60,844 nucleotides of DNA from Bacteroidales bacterium (GTDB lineage Bacteria; Bacteroidota; Bacteroidia; Bacteroidales; UBA932), in NCBI GenBank assembly GCA_017471965.1, contig JAFURF010000076.1:1-60844 (forward strand), in the 5' to 3' direction. This document shows positions 1-9,372 of the stretch, piece after piece (position 1 is the first letter of the stretch; every line of letters starts with the position of its first letter). A program made the position numbers and the translations under genes. The notes under the pieces are model-generated. The model was given only the letters and a program-made list of their open reading frames with translations, was not told the origin of the DNA and searched no databases.

Positions 1-87
1 CAAATCCACAACGGAAATCAAAATCTCAAAGGGTTATTCATATATCAAAATCTCAGGCACTTTAAAAGTTGCGACCTTTTTCAGTGG

Positions 88-150
88 CCTCGCCTCGTGA
101 ACGGGAGGGGCCCACGAAGTGGGAGGGATGGAGTCGGAACTTGTTCCGAC
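88..150. repeat. G-rich structured intergenic element
   Basis: This non-coding stretch carries two small inverted repeats: CCCAC-GAA-GTGGG at 111-123 and GTCGGAAC-TT-GTTCCGAC at 133-150, with a run of GGGAGGG-type sequence between them. Its layout (CCAC hairpin, G-rich run, then a GAG-type word) resembles the core of the element at 10651-10720. I infer that both may belong to one repeat family. The rest of 1-196 shows no gene or promoter that I can support. Confidence 0.35.
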
Positions 151-196
151 GGAACTGAGCCAAACTTACCCTACCACCTCTACTCCGAAATAATAC

Positions 197-254
197 AAAA
201 AAACGACAGGCACTGTGCAAGGGGTCACCTATAAACAATGCCTGTCGTTTTTTT
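197..254. terminator. Bidirectional terminator hairpin after the M28 peptidase gene
   Basis: A perfect 16-bp inverted repeat (197-212 with 239-254) encloses a 26-nt loop. It has A/T runs at both outer ends, so either strand would give a stem followed by a U-run. It lies 10 nt past the stop codon of the minus-strand operon that ends at 265. Confidence 0.8.
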
Positions 255-264
255 ATGGAACGTC

Positions 265-1989
265 CTACTTCTTCTTTCCGGTATTCAGAAGATAAAGGTC
301 AGCAAGCGGAATCAACACCATGATGTCGAAGAACGCAAGCATCGCCACTGCTCCGAATGCACCGATGGTCAATGCCATTGTAAGCGCATAGAGGAATGAT
401 AATGCATGCAGGAGGATCACGACTATCGAAGCCACCAGCCAGAATTTCAGCGATGTGAGATGGTACAGGATCATCGCGGCCACAGCACAGAAGAGAGGGA
501 TGAAGAACATCAGATTCTCTCCAAGAGCGATCACAAGCACCAGACTCAGGACGAACATCAGGAAGAGGGTCCCATACAGATTCTCGTAGGCATGATGCGC
601 AGCGGCATTGGCTGCGGCATTCTTTCTCATCGATCCGGCCACCTGACGCACCGCCTTGGCTCTTCCCACGCAATATACCGCAACGACGGAAGCCGCTATT
701 ACAACCATGGACACTATCATCGCCGCATTGTCAAACGGAATTCCTCCAATGATTCCGAAAGCCTCGAAATCGGCCCCTGCGATCGTAGAGCAGATGTAGG
801 CCACAAGTTCGCCAGAAGCCAGCACCAGGATTCCTGCCAGAAGCACTATTGCGGTATTTCTGAATGCCTTGCCAACCTTGAGTCTTCCGCGTACGACCTC
901 CAGCATGAACAGCAGAACGAAGAACACATACACAATGATGTTGATGATCATCCACCATGTCTTGCTGAAGTTGAAGAGTCCGAGGGCTGGAACTGTGAAA
1001 TTGACAGTATCCTTGTCTGACCTGAAATAGTCCTTGTCGGCATATTTCGCATCAGTGAGATATTCCATCACCACAGGAAGCACCTGCGCCCCATAATGCT
1101 GAAGGGACTTGGGACTCACGTTGCTGAAGTTGTCAAGGTCTGTATGGTAATGATTGATGTCGGCGATGGTGGAAAAGTTCATGCCCGGTATCTCATCCTT
1201 CACGATGGTGAAGTCGGTGAAGTTAGGCATGAATTCATATACCACAGTCGTGAGAGAATAGGTGAAAGGATATCGTGCTGCATCAGCATAAAGATCCATC
1301 ACCTTTTCATTTCCCGCGCTCGTCTCGAAAAGAAGACACGGTCCCCAAGGTCCGCGGGCCTCAAGGTTTATCATAAGGCCTACATTGTCGAATGCCTGCC
1401 TGTCGTTCTCCCACATTGTAGTCATTCCCATCATCAGGACCTCCTCTGCATCGGTAAAGAGGACCTTCAGACCCTGTTTCCAATGCTCTCTCTGCTTAAG
1501 CGCCTGAGAAACTGTCTCAAGAATGACACTTACTCCGTATCCGTCATCTGCAGCACCATATGACCAGACCGTATCCTTCGGCATAGCCTGAGCGAAGCGC
1601 GAATCGTAGTGGGCGACCATCATGAGCCATGTGGTGTCCTCAGAGGCCTGCAGAGGAGCGAAATCAGCGACCAGGTTCACAGCATCAAATACACCGATGT
1701 AAGGTCTGTTCCTTGGGTCTCTCAAAGAATCATACTCAAAGGTCATAACAGTATCTGCCCCCAGTCCTTCAAGTCTGGAGATCAGATATTCTCGCACTTC
1801 CGCCCTTTCCTGAGGATGGGCTACGGAGTGATGTTCACGCGAAATCACTTCGATATCCTTCACTACACGCTCGGCAGAAAAACCCGGAGCATCGGCAGGC
1901 TGAGGGCTCGGAACCGTCCACAGTCCATATGCAAGAAAAGCCGTGAATATGATCACGGCTGTCAGAATCAATGGTCTGAATCTGTTCAT
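265..1989 (-). CDS. M28 family membrane metallopeptidase
   Basis: This is a 574-aa zinc aminopeptidase-like protein with an N-terminal membrane anchor or signal segment (about residues 7-25). A catalytic M28 domain spans about residues 35-315, and a hydrophobic C-terminal half holds several membrane helices (about 345-570), as in ER-metallopeptidase-1-like proteins. All M28 metal and catalytic positions are visible: His127 in AHYDS, Asp in GAADDG near 148, Glu182-Glu183 in DAEE, Glu210 in NLEARG, and His282 in HTDLDN. The domain probably faces the periplasm and trims peptides; the substrate is unknown. It starts 2 nt after nagB ends, so it is the last gene of the nagB operon, though its link to amino-sugar use is unclear. 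Confidence 0.85.
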   Translation of the reverse strand: MNRFRPLILTAVIIFTAFLAYGLWTVPSPQPADAPGFSAERVVKDIEVISREHHSVAHPQERAEVREYLISRLEGLGADTVMTFEYDSLRDPRNRPYIGVFDAVNLVADFAPLQASEDTTWLMMVAHYDSRFAQAMPKDTVWSYGAADDGYGVSVILETVSQALKQREHWKQGLKVLFTDAEEVLMMGMTTMWENDRQAFDNVGLMINLEARGPWGPCLLFETSAGNEKVMDLYADAARYPFTYSLTTVVYEFMPNFTDFTIVKDEIPGMNFSTIADINHYHTDLDNFSNVSPKSLQHYGAQVLPVVMEYLTDAKYADKDYFRSDKDTVNFTVPALGLFNFSKTWWMIINIIVYVFFVLLFMLEVVRGRLKVGKAFRNTAIVLLAGILVLASGELVAYICSTIAGADFEAFGIIGGIPFDNAAMIVSMVVIAASVVAVYCVGRAKAVRQVAGSMRKNAAANAAAHHAYENLYGTLFLMFVLSLVLVIALGENLMFFIPLFCAVAAMILYHLTSLKFWLVASIVVILLHALSFLYALTMALTIGAFGAVAMLAFFDIMVLIPLADLYLLNTGKKK

Positions 1990-1991
1990 CC

Positions 1992-2786
1992 TTATAGAAG
2001 ATTATCCTTTTCGATATCCTTGAAATATCTGTATGTATTCACTTTAAGTTCACCGACAGCGAGTTCGTCAGCAACGATGATTCCGTGAGGATGTGCCTGA
2101 AGTGCCGAAAGTGTGCAAGCCTGTGAGTATGCACCTTCGATCGCTGCCTTGAGGGCATTGGCCTTCTTGTGGCCGAATGCAAGAACGAGGACTTCCTTTG
2201 CATCCATCACTGTGCCTACACCCACTGTGAGGGCTGTAGTCGGCACCTTGCTGATGTCACCGTCGAAGAAACGTGAGTTCACAAGGATGGTGTCATAGGT
2301 AAGGCTCTTGATGCGGGTGCGGGAGACGAGCGATGAGAACGGCTCGTTGAAAGCAAGGTGTCCGTCCTCGCCTACACCACCCATGAAGAGGTCGATTCCG
2401 CCTGCCGCCTTGATCTTCTCCTCATATGCAGCACACTCGGCAACGAGGTCCTCGGCATTTCCGTTGAGGATGTTGATGTTTTCCTTCGGCACGTCCACAT
2501 GGTCGAAGAAGGTGCGGGCCATGAATGAATGATAACTCTCAGGATGCTCCTCAGGGAGTCCCACATACTCGTCCATATTGAAGGTGATGACGTTCTTGAA
2601 AGACACTTCACCTGCCTTGTACATGCGGATGAGTTCATTGTATGTGCCTACAGGTGTTCCTCCTGTAGGGAGACCGAGTACGAACGGCTTGTCTGTAACC
2701 GCTGCCTTCGCCTTGATCCTTGACACTATGTAACGCGCTGCCCATACCGAGCCGTTTGCGCTGTTCTGTTCGATTATTACTCTCAT
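1992..2786 (-). CDS. nagB: Glucosamine-6-phosphate deaminase
   Basis: Converts glucosamine-6-phosphate to fructose-6-phosphate and ammonia in the cytoplasm, feeding amino sugars into glycolysis. At 264 aa it has the family's usual length and aligns without gaps to E. coli NagB over the active site. Asp72 (FNMDEYVGL), Asp141, His143 and Glu148 (in [11 protein letters not shown]) are all present, as is the LPTGGTP phosphate-binding loop near residue 40. It lies 11 nt downstream of the NagB-like/PIG-L fusion and 2 nt upstream of the M28 peptidase gene, all on the minus strand. This is the catalytically complete deaminase of the pair. Confidence 0.96.
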   Translation of the reverse strand: MRVIIEQNSANGSVWAARYIVSRIKAKAAVTDKPFVLGLPTGGTPVGTYNELIRMYKAGEVSFKNVITFNMDEYVGLPEEHPESYHSFMARTFFDHVDVPKENINILNGNAEDLVAECAAYEEKIKAAGGIDLFMGGVGEDGHLAFNEPFSSLVSRTRIKSLTYDTILVNSRFFDGDISKVPTTALTVGVGTVMDAKEVLVLAFGHKKANALKAAIEGAYSQACTLSALQAHPHGIIVADELAVGELKVNTYRYFKDIEKDNLL

Positions 2787-2797
2787 TTGATATGATG

Positions 2798-4714
2798 TTA
2801 AAACAATTTTACAAATACTTCGATTGCCTGATACTCGGCCATACCCAGTTCGTCATACAGACGTGCGGTGTTGCCGGTCCTTTCTTCAGCCCTCTGCCAG
2901 AATTCGCGAGGATCTTCGCCCGGGAACGGAACTATGTCCTTCTGAGAAAGGTGACGATAGATCGCATGACGCTTCTTGATCACTTCGTCAGGACTGAGCG
3001 GAACCGCCATATCGACCTTTCCGAGTTCCCATTCCATCCATGCGCCCCTGTAGAGCCACACATGACACTCCTTGAGCCACTCCTCACCCTTAAGTTGGTT
3101 GATGGCCTCGAGGACAGCCTCAGTACATACACGGTGGGTTCCGTGTGGATCGGCGAGATCACCTGCAAGGTAAATCTGATGAGGCTGCACCTTCTGAAGA
3201 AGGTCCTTGATGATGTCGATATCCGCCTGAGTACGCTCACCTTTCTTGATGCCTCCGGTCTCATAGAACGGAAGATTGAGGAAGTGGCAGTTGGTCTCGT
3301 CATTCAGTCCGAACGACCGCACTGCACTCTTGGCCTCACTGCGGCGGATGGCACCCTTGAGGTTGAGAAGTGCCCTTGGCTCAGGTTCACCCGGCTTTTT
3401 GGATGCGATGATCGCCTTGACCTCGTCGAATCTGTCACCGAATCCGAGTTCGCGTGCCGCATCCATATGCTGGAGCACGACATCATCGTGAACTGCAACG
3501 TTTCCGGATGTCTCGTAGGCCACATGCACGTCATGTCCCTGCTCGGCAAGACGGATGAAGGTTCCTCCCATGGAGATCACGTCATCGTCAGGATGCGGAG
3601 AGAAGATGATCACCTTCTTAGGGAACGGCGATGAAGGCACCGGTCTTGTGCTGTCATCCGCATTCGGCTTTCCGCCAGGCCATCCGGTGATAGTATGCTG
3701 AAGGTCATTGAAAATCTTTATGTTGATCTGGTCATAAGGTCCATGCTGCTCGAGAAGTTCACCAAGTCCATTGCTCAGATAATCCTTCTGGGTAAGTTTG
3801 AGAATAGGCTTACCTACCTGCTCACACAGCCATACCACTGCCTTTCTGATGAACTTTGGAGTCCATTCGCATGGGCCTACCAGCCATGGAGCGACATTTC
3901 TGGTCAGAAGGGATGCCGAATTATCGTCTACATAGAAAGATATGTTGTCATGCTTCTGCAGAAGTGATGCAGGACATGTAGGATCCATCTTGTCTTCAGC
4001 CACTCTCTTCACTACTTCAGCCTTGTCCTCACCCCATGCAATGAGATGAATCTTCTTTGCGCTCATCATGGTAGAGATACCCATGGCGATTGCTGAATTA
4101 GGGGTCTCATTCACGTTACCGGCAAAATTCTTCGCCTGTCTCTTACGTGAACCATATGGAAGCAGAACTGTCCTCGTACGGCTTTGCTCGGAAACACCGG
4201 CCTCGTTGAAGCCTACCTGACCTTTTTCGCCCATTCCCATTACAAGGAGGTCGAGATTGCGTGCCAGGGCATCATAACGGGCACAGAAGTCCGTAACGTA
4301 GGCACTGTCGTGAATTTCAGACAACTTAGGGACATGAACGTTTTCCGGCTTGACGTCGATATGAGCCACAAGGTCTTCATAAAGTCTGCGGTTCCTGCTG
4401 TAATGATCGGCAGGAGCAGGATAATATTCATCGATACTGAAGATCTGGACATTCCTGAATGACACTTCCTTTGCCTCATATCGTCTCACCAGAGACTTGT
4501 AAAGCGCAACCGGTGAAGAACCTGTAGTGAGACCGAGTCTGTAGACGCCGTTGTTGGCGTTGATAGCCTCTACAATCTTTTCAGCGAGACGCTCACTTGC
4601 CGCTTCTTCGTCTTCAAAGATGTGGGCAGGAATCCTTTCGTAAGTGTGCTTTATACCATTGGGAAGACCGGCCTCGATCAGACCGCCGTCTTTTGGTAAT
4701 GAGAACTTCTTCAT
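2798..4714 (-). CDS. NagB-like domain fused to PIG-L/LmbE deacetylase
   Basis: This 638-aa protein has a NagB-like isomerase fold at about residues 25-280, a linker, and a PIG-L/LmbE zinc deacetylase domain from about 365 to the end. The PIG-L motif HPDDD (372-376) and a late DPHGTH motif are intact. In the NagB part, the positions equal to E. coli Asp141 and His143 are Lys164 and Gln166; only Asp95 and Glu171 remain. Annotation pipelines usually call this Bacteroidota family glucosamine-6-phosphate deaminase, but the sequence argues against that reaction. I infer an amino-sugar N-deacetylase with a sensory or binding NagB-like domain, supplying GlcN-type substrate to the adjacent true NagB. 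A promoter precedes it at 4744-4774. Confidence 0.85.
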   Translation of the reverse strand: MKKFSLPKDGGLIEAGLPNGIKHTYERIPAHIFEDEEAASERLAEKIVEAINANNGVYRLGLTTGSSPVALYKSLVRRYEAKEVSFRNVQIFSIDEYYPAPADHYSRNRRLYEDLVAHIDVKPENVHVPKLSEIHDSAYVTDFCARYDALARNLDLLVMGMGEKGQVGFNEAGVSEQSRTRTVLLPYGSRKRQAKNFAGNVNETPNSAIAMGISTMMSAKKIHLIAWGEDKAEVVKRVAEDKMDPTCPASLLQKHDNISFYVDDNSASLLTRNVAPWLVGPCEWTPKFIRKAVVWLCEQVGKPILKLTQKDYLSNGLGELLEQHGPYDQINIKIFNDLQHTITGWPGGKPNADDSTRPVPSSPFPKKVIIFSPHPDDDVISMGGTFIRLAEQGHDVHVAYETSGNVAVHDDVVLQHMDAARELGFGDRFDEVKAIIASKKPGEPEPRALLNLKGAIRRSEAKSAVRSFGLNDETNCHFLNLPFYETGGIKKGERTQADIDIIKDLLQKVQPHQIYLAGDLADPHGTHRVCTEAVLEAINQLKGEEWLKECHVWLYRGAWMEWELGKVDMAVPLSPDEVIKKRHAIYRHLSQKDIVPFPGEDPREFWQRAEERTGNTARLYDELGMAEYQAIEVFVKLF

Positions 4715-4742
4715 TGCTATTGGTTATTTTAAAATACAACAA

Positions 4743-4783
4743 ACAAAGTTATGCATAAAATTTCTTTTAAACAATAACTTTGT
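4743..4783 (-). promoter_or_regulatory. Promoter of the PIG-L/nagB operon inside an inverted repeat
   Basis: On the minus strand a -7 box TAACTTTG (4744-4751) is preceded, after a 20-nt spacer, by TTG (4772-4774). The -7 region and the segment just beyond the -33 are arms of a perfect 10-bp inverted repeat (ACAAAGTTAT at 4743-4752, ATAACTTTGT at 4774-4783). The repeat may be an operator, or it may reflect a second promoter on the plus strand. Confidence 0.65.
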
Positions 4784-4815
4784 CTGTGTATACAATTGCA
4801 ATATGTAAGAAGGAA

Positions 4816-6309
4816 CTACAGTGTCACACCGGATTTGAATATCGCTATTTCACTATATCCTGACTTCTCATTATTGACCTGTCCGCCTGATGCCGCAGCA
4901 AGGACAAAGTCGATGAATGCCTTGTCAACTTCCTCCGCAGGGCGCCCGTCCACAATCTCTCCGGCATTGAAATCTATCCACTTAGGCTTGTTGGCTGCAA
5001 GCACACTGTTAGTCGAAATCTTTGCTGTAGGTACAAAGGTCCCGAACGGCGTGCCACGGCCTGTAGTGAAGAGCACTATCTGACATCCGGCTGCAGCAAG
5101 AGCAGTGGAAGCCACCAGGTCATTGCCAGGAGCACTTAGAAGATTCAGTCCTTTCGTCGTGAGTCTGTCACCATAAAGCAGGACATCACGTACTATCGAG
5201 TTTCCGGACTTCTGTGTACACCCGAGGGATTTTTCTTCAAGGGTCGATATTCCACCCGCCTTGTTGCCTGGAGAAGGGTTCTCATAGACAGGCTGATCAT
5301 TCTTCATGAAATAAGCCTTGAAATCATTTATCAGGTGTACCGTCTTGTCGAATGTAACTTCGTCCTGACAACGTGACATGAGAATGGTCTCGGCGCCGAA
5401 CATTTCCGGAACCTCTGTAAGGACGGTCGTTCCTCCCTGAGCCACGATCCAGTCCGAGAACCTGCCGAGGAGAGGATTGGCCGTAATGCCAGAGAATCCG
5501 TCAGAACCGCCGCATTTCAAACCCACCTTGAGTTCGCTTACAGGAACATCCTCGCGTCTGTCATTCTTTGCCACTTCGGCAATCTCACGCAAGAGGTTCA
5601 GTCCGTATTCCACCTCGTCTCCAGCAATCTTCTGAGACTCCATGAACTTGATGCGGCTTTCATCAACAGGCCCTACAAGTTCGCGGAAGGCCCCGAGCTG
5701 GTTGTTTTCACATCCGAGGGCGACCACGAGCACTCCTGCCGCATTCGGATGATGCACCATGTCGGCAAGAATCTTTCTGGTGTTTTCATGGTCACCGCCC
5801 AACTGCGAGCATCCGTAGTTATGAGGAAATGCAATGACCTTCTCCACTCCAGGATAGGCATCCAGTTCCTTCTCGAACTGCTTCATGATGTTCTGAGCCA
5901 CTCCGTTCACGCAACCTACTGTAGGGATTATCCAGAGTTCATTGCGGATTCCGGCACGGCCGTCTGCCCTGCGGTAACCTTTGAAGGTCGCCTTCACCGG
6001 AGCGGGCGCCGTTTCTGTCAGGTCCGGAAGGTATGTATACTCCAGAAGTCCTTCAAGATTGGTCTTGAGATTGGTATGGTCCACCAGACCGCCCTGAGGG
6101 ACGGCATTAAGAAGATGTCCTATCGGGAAACCGTACTTTACGACATCCTCCCCCTCGGAAAGATCCTTCAAGGCCATCTTATGGCCGGCCGGAATCCTTA
6201 CCAGTGAGGATATCTGTACACCATCGATATCGAAGCAGGTTCCTGCCTCGACATCATGTATCGCCACCGCCACATTGTCGGCGGCATTTATCTTTATGAA
6301 TTCAGCCAT
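4816..6309 (-). CDS. uxaA: Altronate dehydratase
   Basis: Dehydrates D-altronate to 2-keto-3-deoxygluconate in the galacturonate branch of hexuronate catabolism; the family is a cytoplasmic iron-dependent enzyme. At 497 aa it has an N-terminal SAF domain (about 1-90) and the large UxaA C-terminal domain (from about 110), with conserved glycine/cysteine-rich stretches such as GCSQLGGDHENT and KCGGSDGFSGITANP. It starts 4 nt after uxaB stops, so the two are cotranscribed from the uxaB promoter. The 101-nt gap after its stop carries the promoter of the next operon. Confidence 0.94.
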   Translation of the reverse strand: MAEFIKINAADNVAVAIHDVEAGTCFDIDGVQISSLVRIPAGHKMALKDLSEGEDVVKYGFPIGHLLNAVPQGGLVDHTNLKTNLEGLLEYTYLPDLTETAPAPVKATFKGYRRADGRAGIRNELWIIPTVGCVNGVAQNIMKQFEKELDAYPGVEKVIAFPHNYGCSQLGGDHENTRKILADMVHHPNAAGVLVVALGCENNQLGAFRELVGPVDESRIKFMESQKIAGDEVEYGLNLLREIAEVAKNDRREDVPVSELKVGLKCGGSDGFSGITANPLLGRFSDWIVAQGGTTVLTEVPEMFGAETILMSRCQDEVTFDKTVHLINDFKAYFMKNDQPVYENPSPGNKAGGISTLEEKSLGCTQKSGNSIVRDVLLYGDRLTTKGLNLLSAPGNDLVASTALAAAGCQIVLFTTGRGTPFGTFVPTAKISTNSVLAANKPKWIDFNAGEIVDGRPAEEVDKAFIDFVLAAASGGQVNNEKSGYSEIAIFKSGVTL

Positions 6310-6313
6310 AGCA

Positions 6314-7750
6314 TTATATTACCATTCTTACCGCAGCACGCATACCGTTTTTCTGAATGACATCCAGATAAGAAGCAAGGAGGTCTGTAAGTCCCGGAAC
6401 AGCGTTAAGGTCCTCGCCCCATATCATCTCACTTGCAAGAACGCCTTCCGCGACAGTGCGCACACATCCTGTTGACCAAAGTTCCTTGAGAAGAGCCATG
6501 ATGGCCGCATCATCATTAGGAACGATCTCCACATCTCCCCTCTTGCCACCTTTATAATATGTGATGATGCCGGCAAGACCGAGAACGAGGCCTTTAGGAA
6601 GTTCTCCCTTTCTTTCAAGATAAGTCTTGAGGCCAGGAAGGTCGCGTGTCTTGTATTTAGGGAACGAGTTGAGCATGATGCTTGTCACGAAATGCTTCAC
6701 ATAAGGATTGACAAAGCGCTCCACCACTGAATCAGCAAAAGCCTCAAGTTCAGGCTTAGGCAGATTGAGGGTCTCCAGAAGTTCGCCATACATCACCTTG
6801 CGGACGAACTTGCCTACTTCAGGATCTTCTACACACTCCTTGACTGTATCAAGTCCCGAAAGATAACCTACAGGGGACAGTACTGTATGAGGGCCGTTCA
6901 GAAGAGTCACTTTTCTTTCATGATAAGGCGCCTCGCTAGGTACGAAAAGTACGTTCAGACCAGCCTTGTCCGCAGGGAATTCCTTTGCAACGGACTCCGG
7001 TGCCTCGATAACCCATAGGTGGAAGATCTCACCCTTCACCACAAGGTTGTCCTTATAGCCGATGCGCTCATGGATCTGGTCGATGGTATCCTTCGGATAG
7101 CCTGGAACGATACGGTCAACGAGGGTACAGTACACACCGCATGCCTGCTCGAACCATGTCTTGAAGCCTTCTCCAAGATTCCATAGGTCGATATACTGAT
7201 AGATGCACTTCTTGAGTTCCTTTCCGTTCAGGAAGATAAGTTCACATGGAAGGATGATGAATCCTTTGTCGAGGGCACCGTTGAAATGCTGATACCTGCG
7301 ATACAGGAGTTGTGTAAGTTTGCCAGGATATGAAGACGCCGGCTTATCATCGAGCCTGCATGCAGGATCGAAGGCGATGCCGGCCTCGGTCGTATTGGAA
7401 ATCACAAAACGGATATTCGGATCTTCTGCAAGAGCCATGAACTGATCGAATTCACGATACGGATTCAGACCGCGGTTGATCACATCGATCATCTGGATGG
7501 AGTCGACAGGCTCTCCCTTGTCAATTCCCTGAAGGTTGACATGATAGAGACCATCCTGGCTGTTGAGCATATCTACCATTCCCCTGTCGATAGGCTGCAC
7601 CACGACAACGCCCGCATTGAAGTCAGTCTTCTGGTTCGTATTCCATACGATCCAATCCACAAACGCTCTGAGGAAATTACCCTCACCGAACTGAATGATC
7701 TTGTCCGGATACTGATTGGCCTTTGCCGTCTTTCTGTTTAATGCTTCCAT
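6314..7750 (-). CDS. uxaB: Tagaturonate reductase (altronate oxidoreductase)
   Basis: NAD(H)-dependent reduction of D-tagaturonate to D-altronate, the step between UxaC and UxaA. The 478-aa protein belongs to the mannitol dehydrogenase/polyol dehydrogenase family: the N-terminal nucleotide-binding start GEGNFLRAF (about 22-30) and the long helical C-terminal domain are visible. It is the first gene of the uxaB-uxaA pair and is divergent from uxaC across a 172-nt gap. That gap holds a palindrome next to a -7 box, which suggests substrate-responsive repression. Confidence 0.93.
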   Translation of the reverse strand: MEALNRKTAKANQYPDKIIQFGEGNFLRAFVDWIVWNTNQKTDFNAGVVVVQPIDRGMVDMLNSQDGLYHVNLQGIDKGEPVDSIQMIDVINRGLNPYREFDQFMALAEDPNIRFVISNTTEAGIAFDPACRLDDKPASSYPGKLTQLLYRRYQHFNGALDKGFIILPCELIFLNGKELKKCIYQYIDLWNLGEGFKTWFEQACGVYCTLVDRIVPGYPKDTIDQIHERIGYKDNLVVKGEIFHLWVIEAPESVAKEFPADKAGLNVLFVPSEAPYHERKVTLLNGPHTVLSPVGYLSGLDTVKECVEDPEVGKFVRKVMYGELLETLNLPKPELEAFADSVVERFVNPYVKHFVTSIMLNSFPKYKTRDLPGLKTYLERKGELPKGLVLGLAGIITYYKGGKRGDVEIVPNDDAAIMALLKELWSTGCVRTVAEGVLASEMIWGEDLNAVPGLTDLLASYLDVIQKNGMRAAVRMVI

Positions 7751-7802
7751 AATTACGATTAGATTTTATTGTTATTTTTCAGTGTTTTATCATGATTTTT
7801 CA

Positions 7803-7840
7803 CAAATATATAAAATTTCCGTGTCCGTTCACGGAAATTT
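7803..7840. promoter_or_regulatory. uxaB -7 box with adjacent operator-like palindrome
   Basis: The minus-strand -7 box TATATTTG (7803-7810) for uxaB is immediately followed by a perfect palindrome with 11-bp arms, AAATTTCCGTG (7813-7823) and CACGGAAATTT (7830-7840), separated by 6 nt. The core has the form GTG-N2-CG-N2-CAC, which resembles LacI-family operators; that assignment is inference. Its position over the -33 region would block uxaB and could also affect the divergent uxaC. No clear -33/-7 pair was found for uxaC in the same gap. Confidence 0.6.
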
Positions 7841-7922
7841 ATGTATATTTATCCCCCGATGACGATTTTTCACATTCTTTTGGAAAATTTTCACTAAATG
7901 GAACATCAAACAAAACATTGAC

Positions 7923-9362
7923 ATGGATATAATTTCAAAACTTGACAGCCTCATGAAGGAAAAGCCGTTCATACACGACGACTTCATGCTCACAAACGAT
8001 TTCGCCCGCGAACTCTACCACCAGAGTGCAGAGAAGATGCCGATCATCGACTATCACTGCCACCTCGTGCCTAAGATGATTGCAGACAACTACCAGTTCC
8101 GCGACCTTACAGAGGTATGGCTCGGAGGCGACCACTACAAATGGAGGGCTATGCGTGGCAACGGAGTTCCTGAAGAATTCATCACAGGAGCCCGCGGAAG
8201 TTACGAGAAGTTCGAGAAATGGGCAGAGACTGTACCATACACAATGCGCAATCCTCTCTATCACTGGACCCACCTTGAACTCGCCCGCATCTTCGGAGTG
8301 TACGACCTTCTGAGCCCGAAGACAGCACGCGCCATCTATGACGAATGTACAGCAAAACTTCAGACCGAGGAATTCAGAGGTCAGGCCCTGATGAAGAGAT
8401 TCGACGTCAGAGTAGTATGTACCACCGATGACCCTGCAGACACTCTCGAATACCACAAGAAGATCAAGGACAATCCTTTCGGAGTGAAGGTCCTGCCTAC
8501 ATGGCGTCCGGACAAGGCCATGGTGGTCGAGAAGCCGGAGCAGTACAAGGAATACATAAAGAAACTCGGATGGGCTGCAGGAATGGAGATAAACTCATAT
8601 CAGGATCTTCTTGATGCACTCCGCAAACGCCAGGACTTCTTCCATGAAATGGGCTGCCGCATCTCTGACCACGGACTTGAGAACTTCTACGCAGAGGATT
8701 TCGAGATCGAGGAGATCGACAAGATATTCCGCAACACACTCAAGGGGAAGAGACCTACGGCAGAAGAAACACTCAAGTTCAAGAGCGCAATCCTTCTGGA
8801 TTTCGCACGCATGGACCACGAGAAAGGCTGGGCACAACAGTTCCATATCGGAGCGATCCGCGACAACAATACCCGTATGTTCGACATCCTCGGACCTGAC
8901 ACCGGATACGATGCCATCCACGACGTGCCTTGCGCTGCGGCAGGACACAAGTTCCTCAACAGACTTGCAATGGAGGATAAACTCACCAAGACCATCCTCT
9001 ACAACCTCAACCCGAAGGACAACGAAGTACTCGCCACCATGGCCTATACATTCAATGACGGCACGACTCCAGGCAAGATCCAACTCGGATCAGGCTGGTG
9101 GTTCCTCGATCAGGAAGACGGCATGAGAAAACAGATGAACGCCCTGTCATCACTCGGCCTGCTGAGCAGATTCGTCGGAATGCTTACAGACTCGCGCAGT
9201 TTCCTTTCATATCCTCGTCACGAGTATTTCCGCCGCATCCTCTGCAGCGTTCTCGGAGAAGATCTTGAAAAGGGCAAACTGCCTAAGAGCGAGATGGAGT
9301 TCATCCATCAGATGGTCAAGGACATCTCATACTGCAATGCAGAAAGATACTTCAACTTCTAG
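7923..9362 (+). CDS. uxaC: Uronate (glucuronate/galacturonate) isomerase
   Basis: Interconverts D-glucuronate with D-fructuronate and D-galacturonate with D-tagaturonate, the entry step of the hexuronate pathway. The 479-aa protein has the amidohydrolase-fold metal motif DYHCHL near residues 43-48 and full-length similarity to the UxaC family through the C-terminal region (GSGWWFLDQEDGM, DSRSFLSYPRHEYFRR). It is divergent from uxaB-uxaA, completing a three-gene galacturonate route to 2-keto-3-deoxygluconate. No KDG kinase or aldolase gene is in the window, so the lower pathway must be elsewhere. Confidence 0.96.
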   Translation: MDIISKLDSLMKEKPFIHDDFMLTNDFARELYHQSAEKMPIIDYHCHLVPKMIADNYQFRDLTEVWLGGDHYKWRAMRGNGVPEEFITGARGSYEKFEKWAETVPYTMRNPLYHWTHLELARIFGVYDLLSPKTARAIYDECTAKLQTEEFRGQALMKRFDVRVVCTTDDPADTLEYHKKIKDNPFGVKVLPTWRPDKAMVVEKPEQYKEYIKKLGWAAGMEINSYQDLLDALRKRQDFFHEMGCRISDHGLENFYAEDFEIEEIDKIFRNTLKGKRPTAEETLKFKSAILLDFARMDHEKGWAQQFHIGAIRDNNTRMFDILGPDTGYDAIHDVPCAAAGHKFLNRLAMEDKLTKTILYNLNPKDNEVLATMAYTFNDGTTPGKIQLGSGWWFLDQEDGMRKQMNALSSLGLLSRFVGMLTDSRSFLSYPRHEYFRRILCSVLGEDLEKGKLPKSEMEFIHQMVKDISYCNAERYFNF

Positions 9363-9372
9363 AATCACTGTT

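Noticed and set aside
406-1020. Long open frame on the plus strand opposite the M28 peptidase gene
   Set aside because: It is antisense to a complete, motif-bearing gene, has no recognisable domain or promoter, and has the composition of a reverse-strand shadow.
2720-3634. 304-codon plus-strand frame opposite the PIG-L fusion
   Set aside because: No family resemblance and no promoter; the minus-strand protein carries the PIG-L motifs over the same bases.
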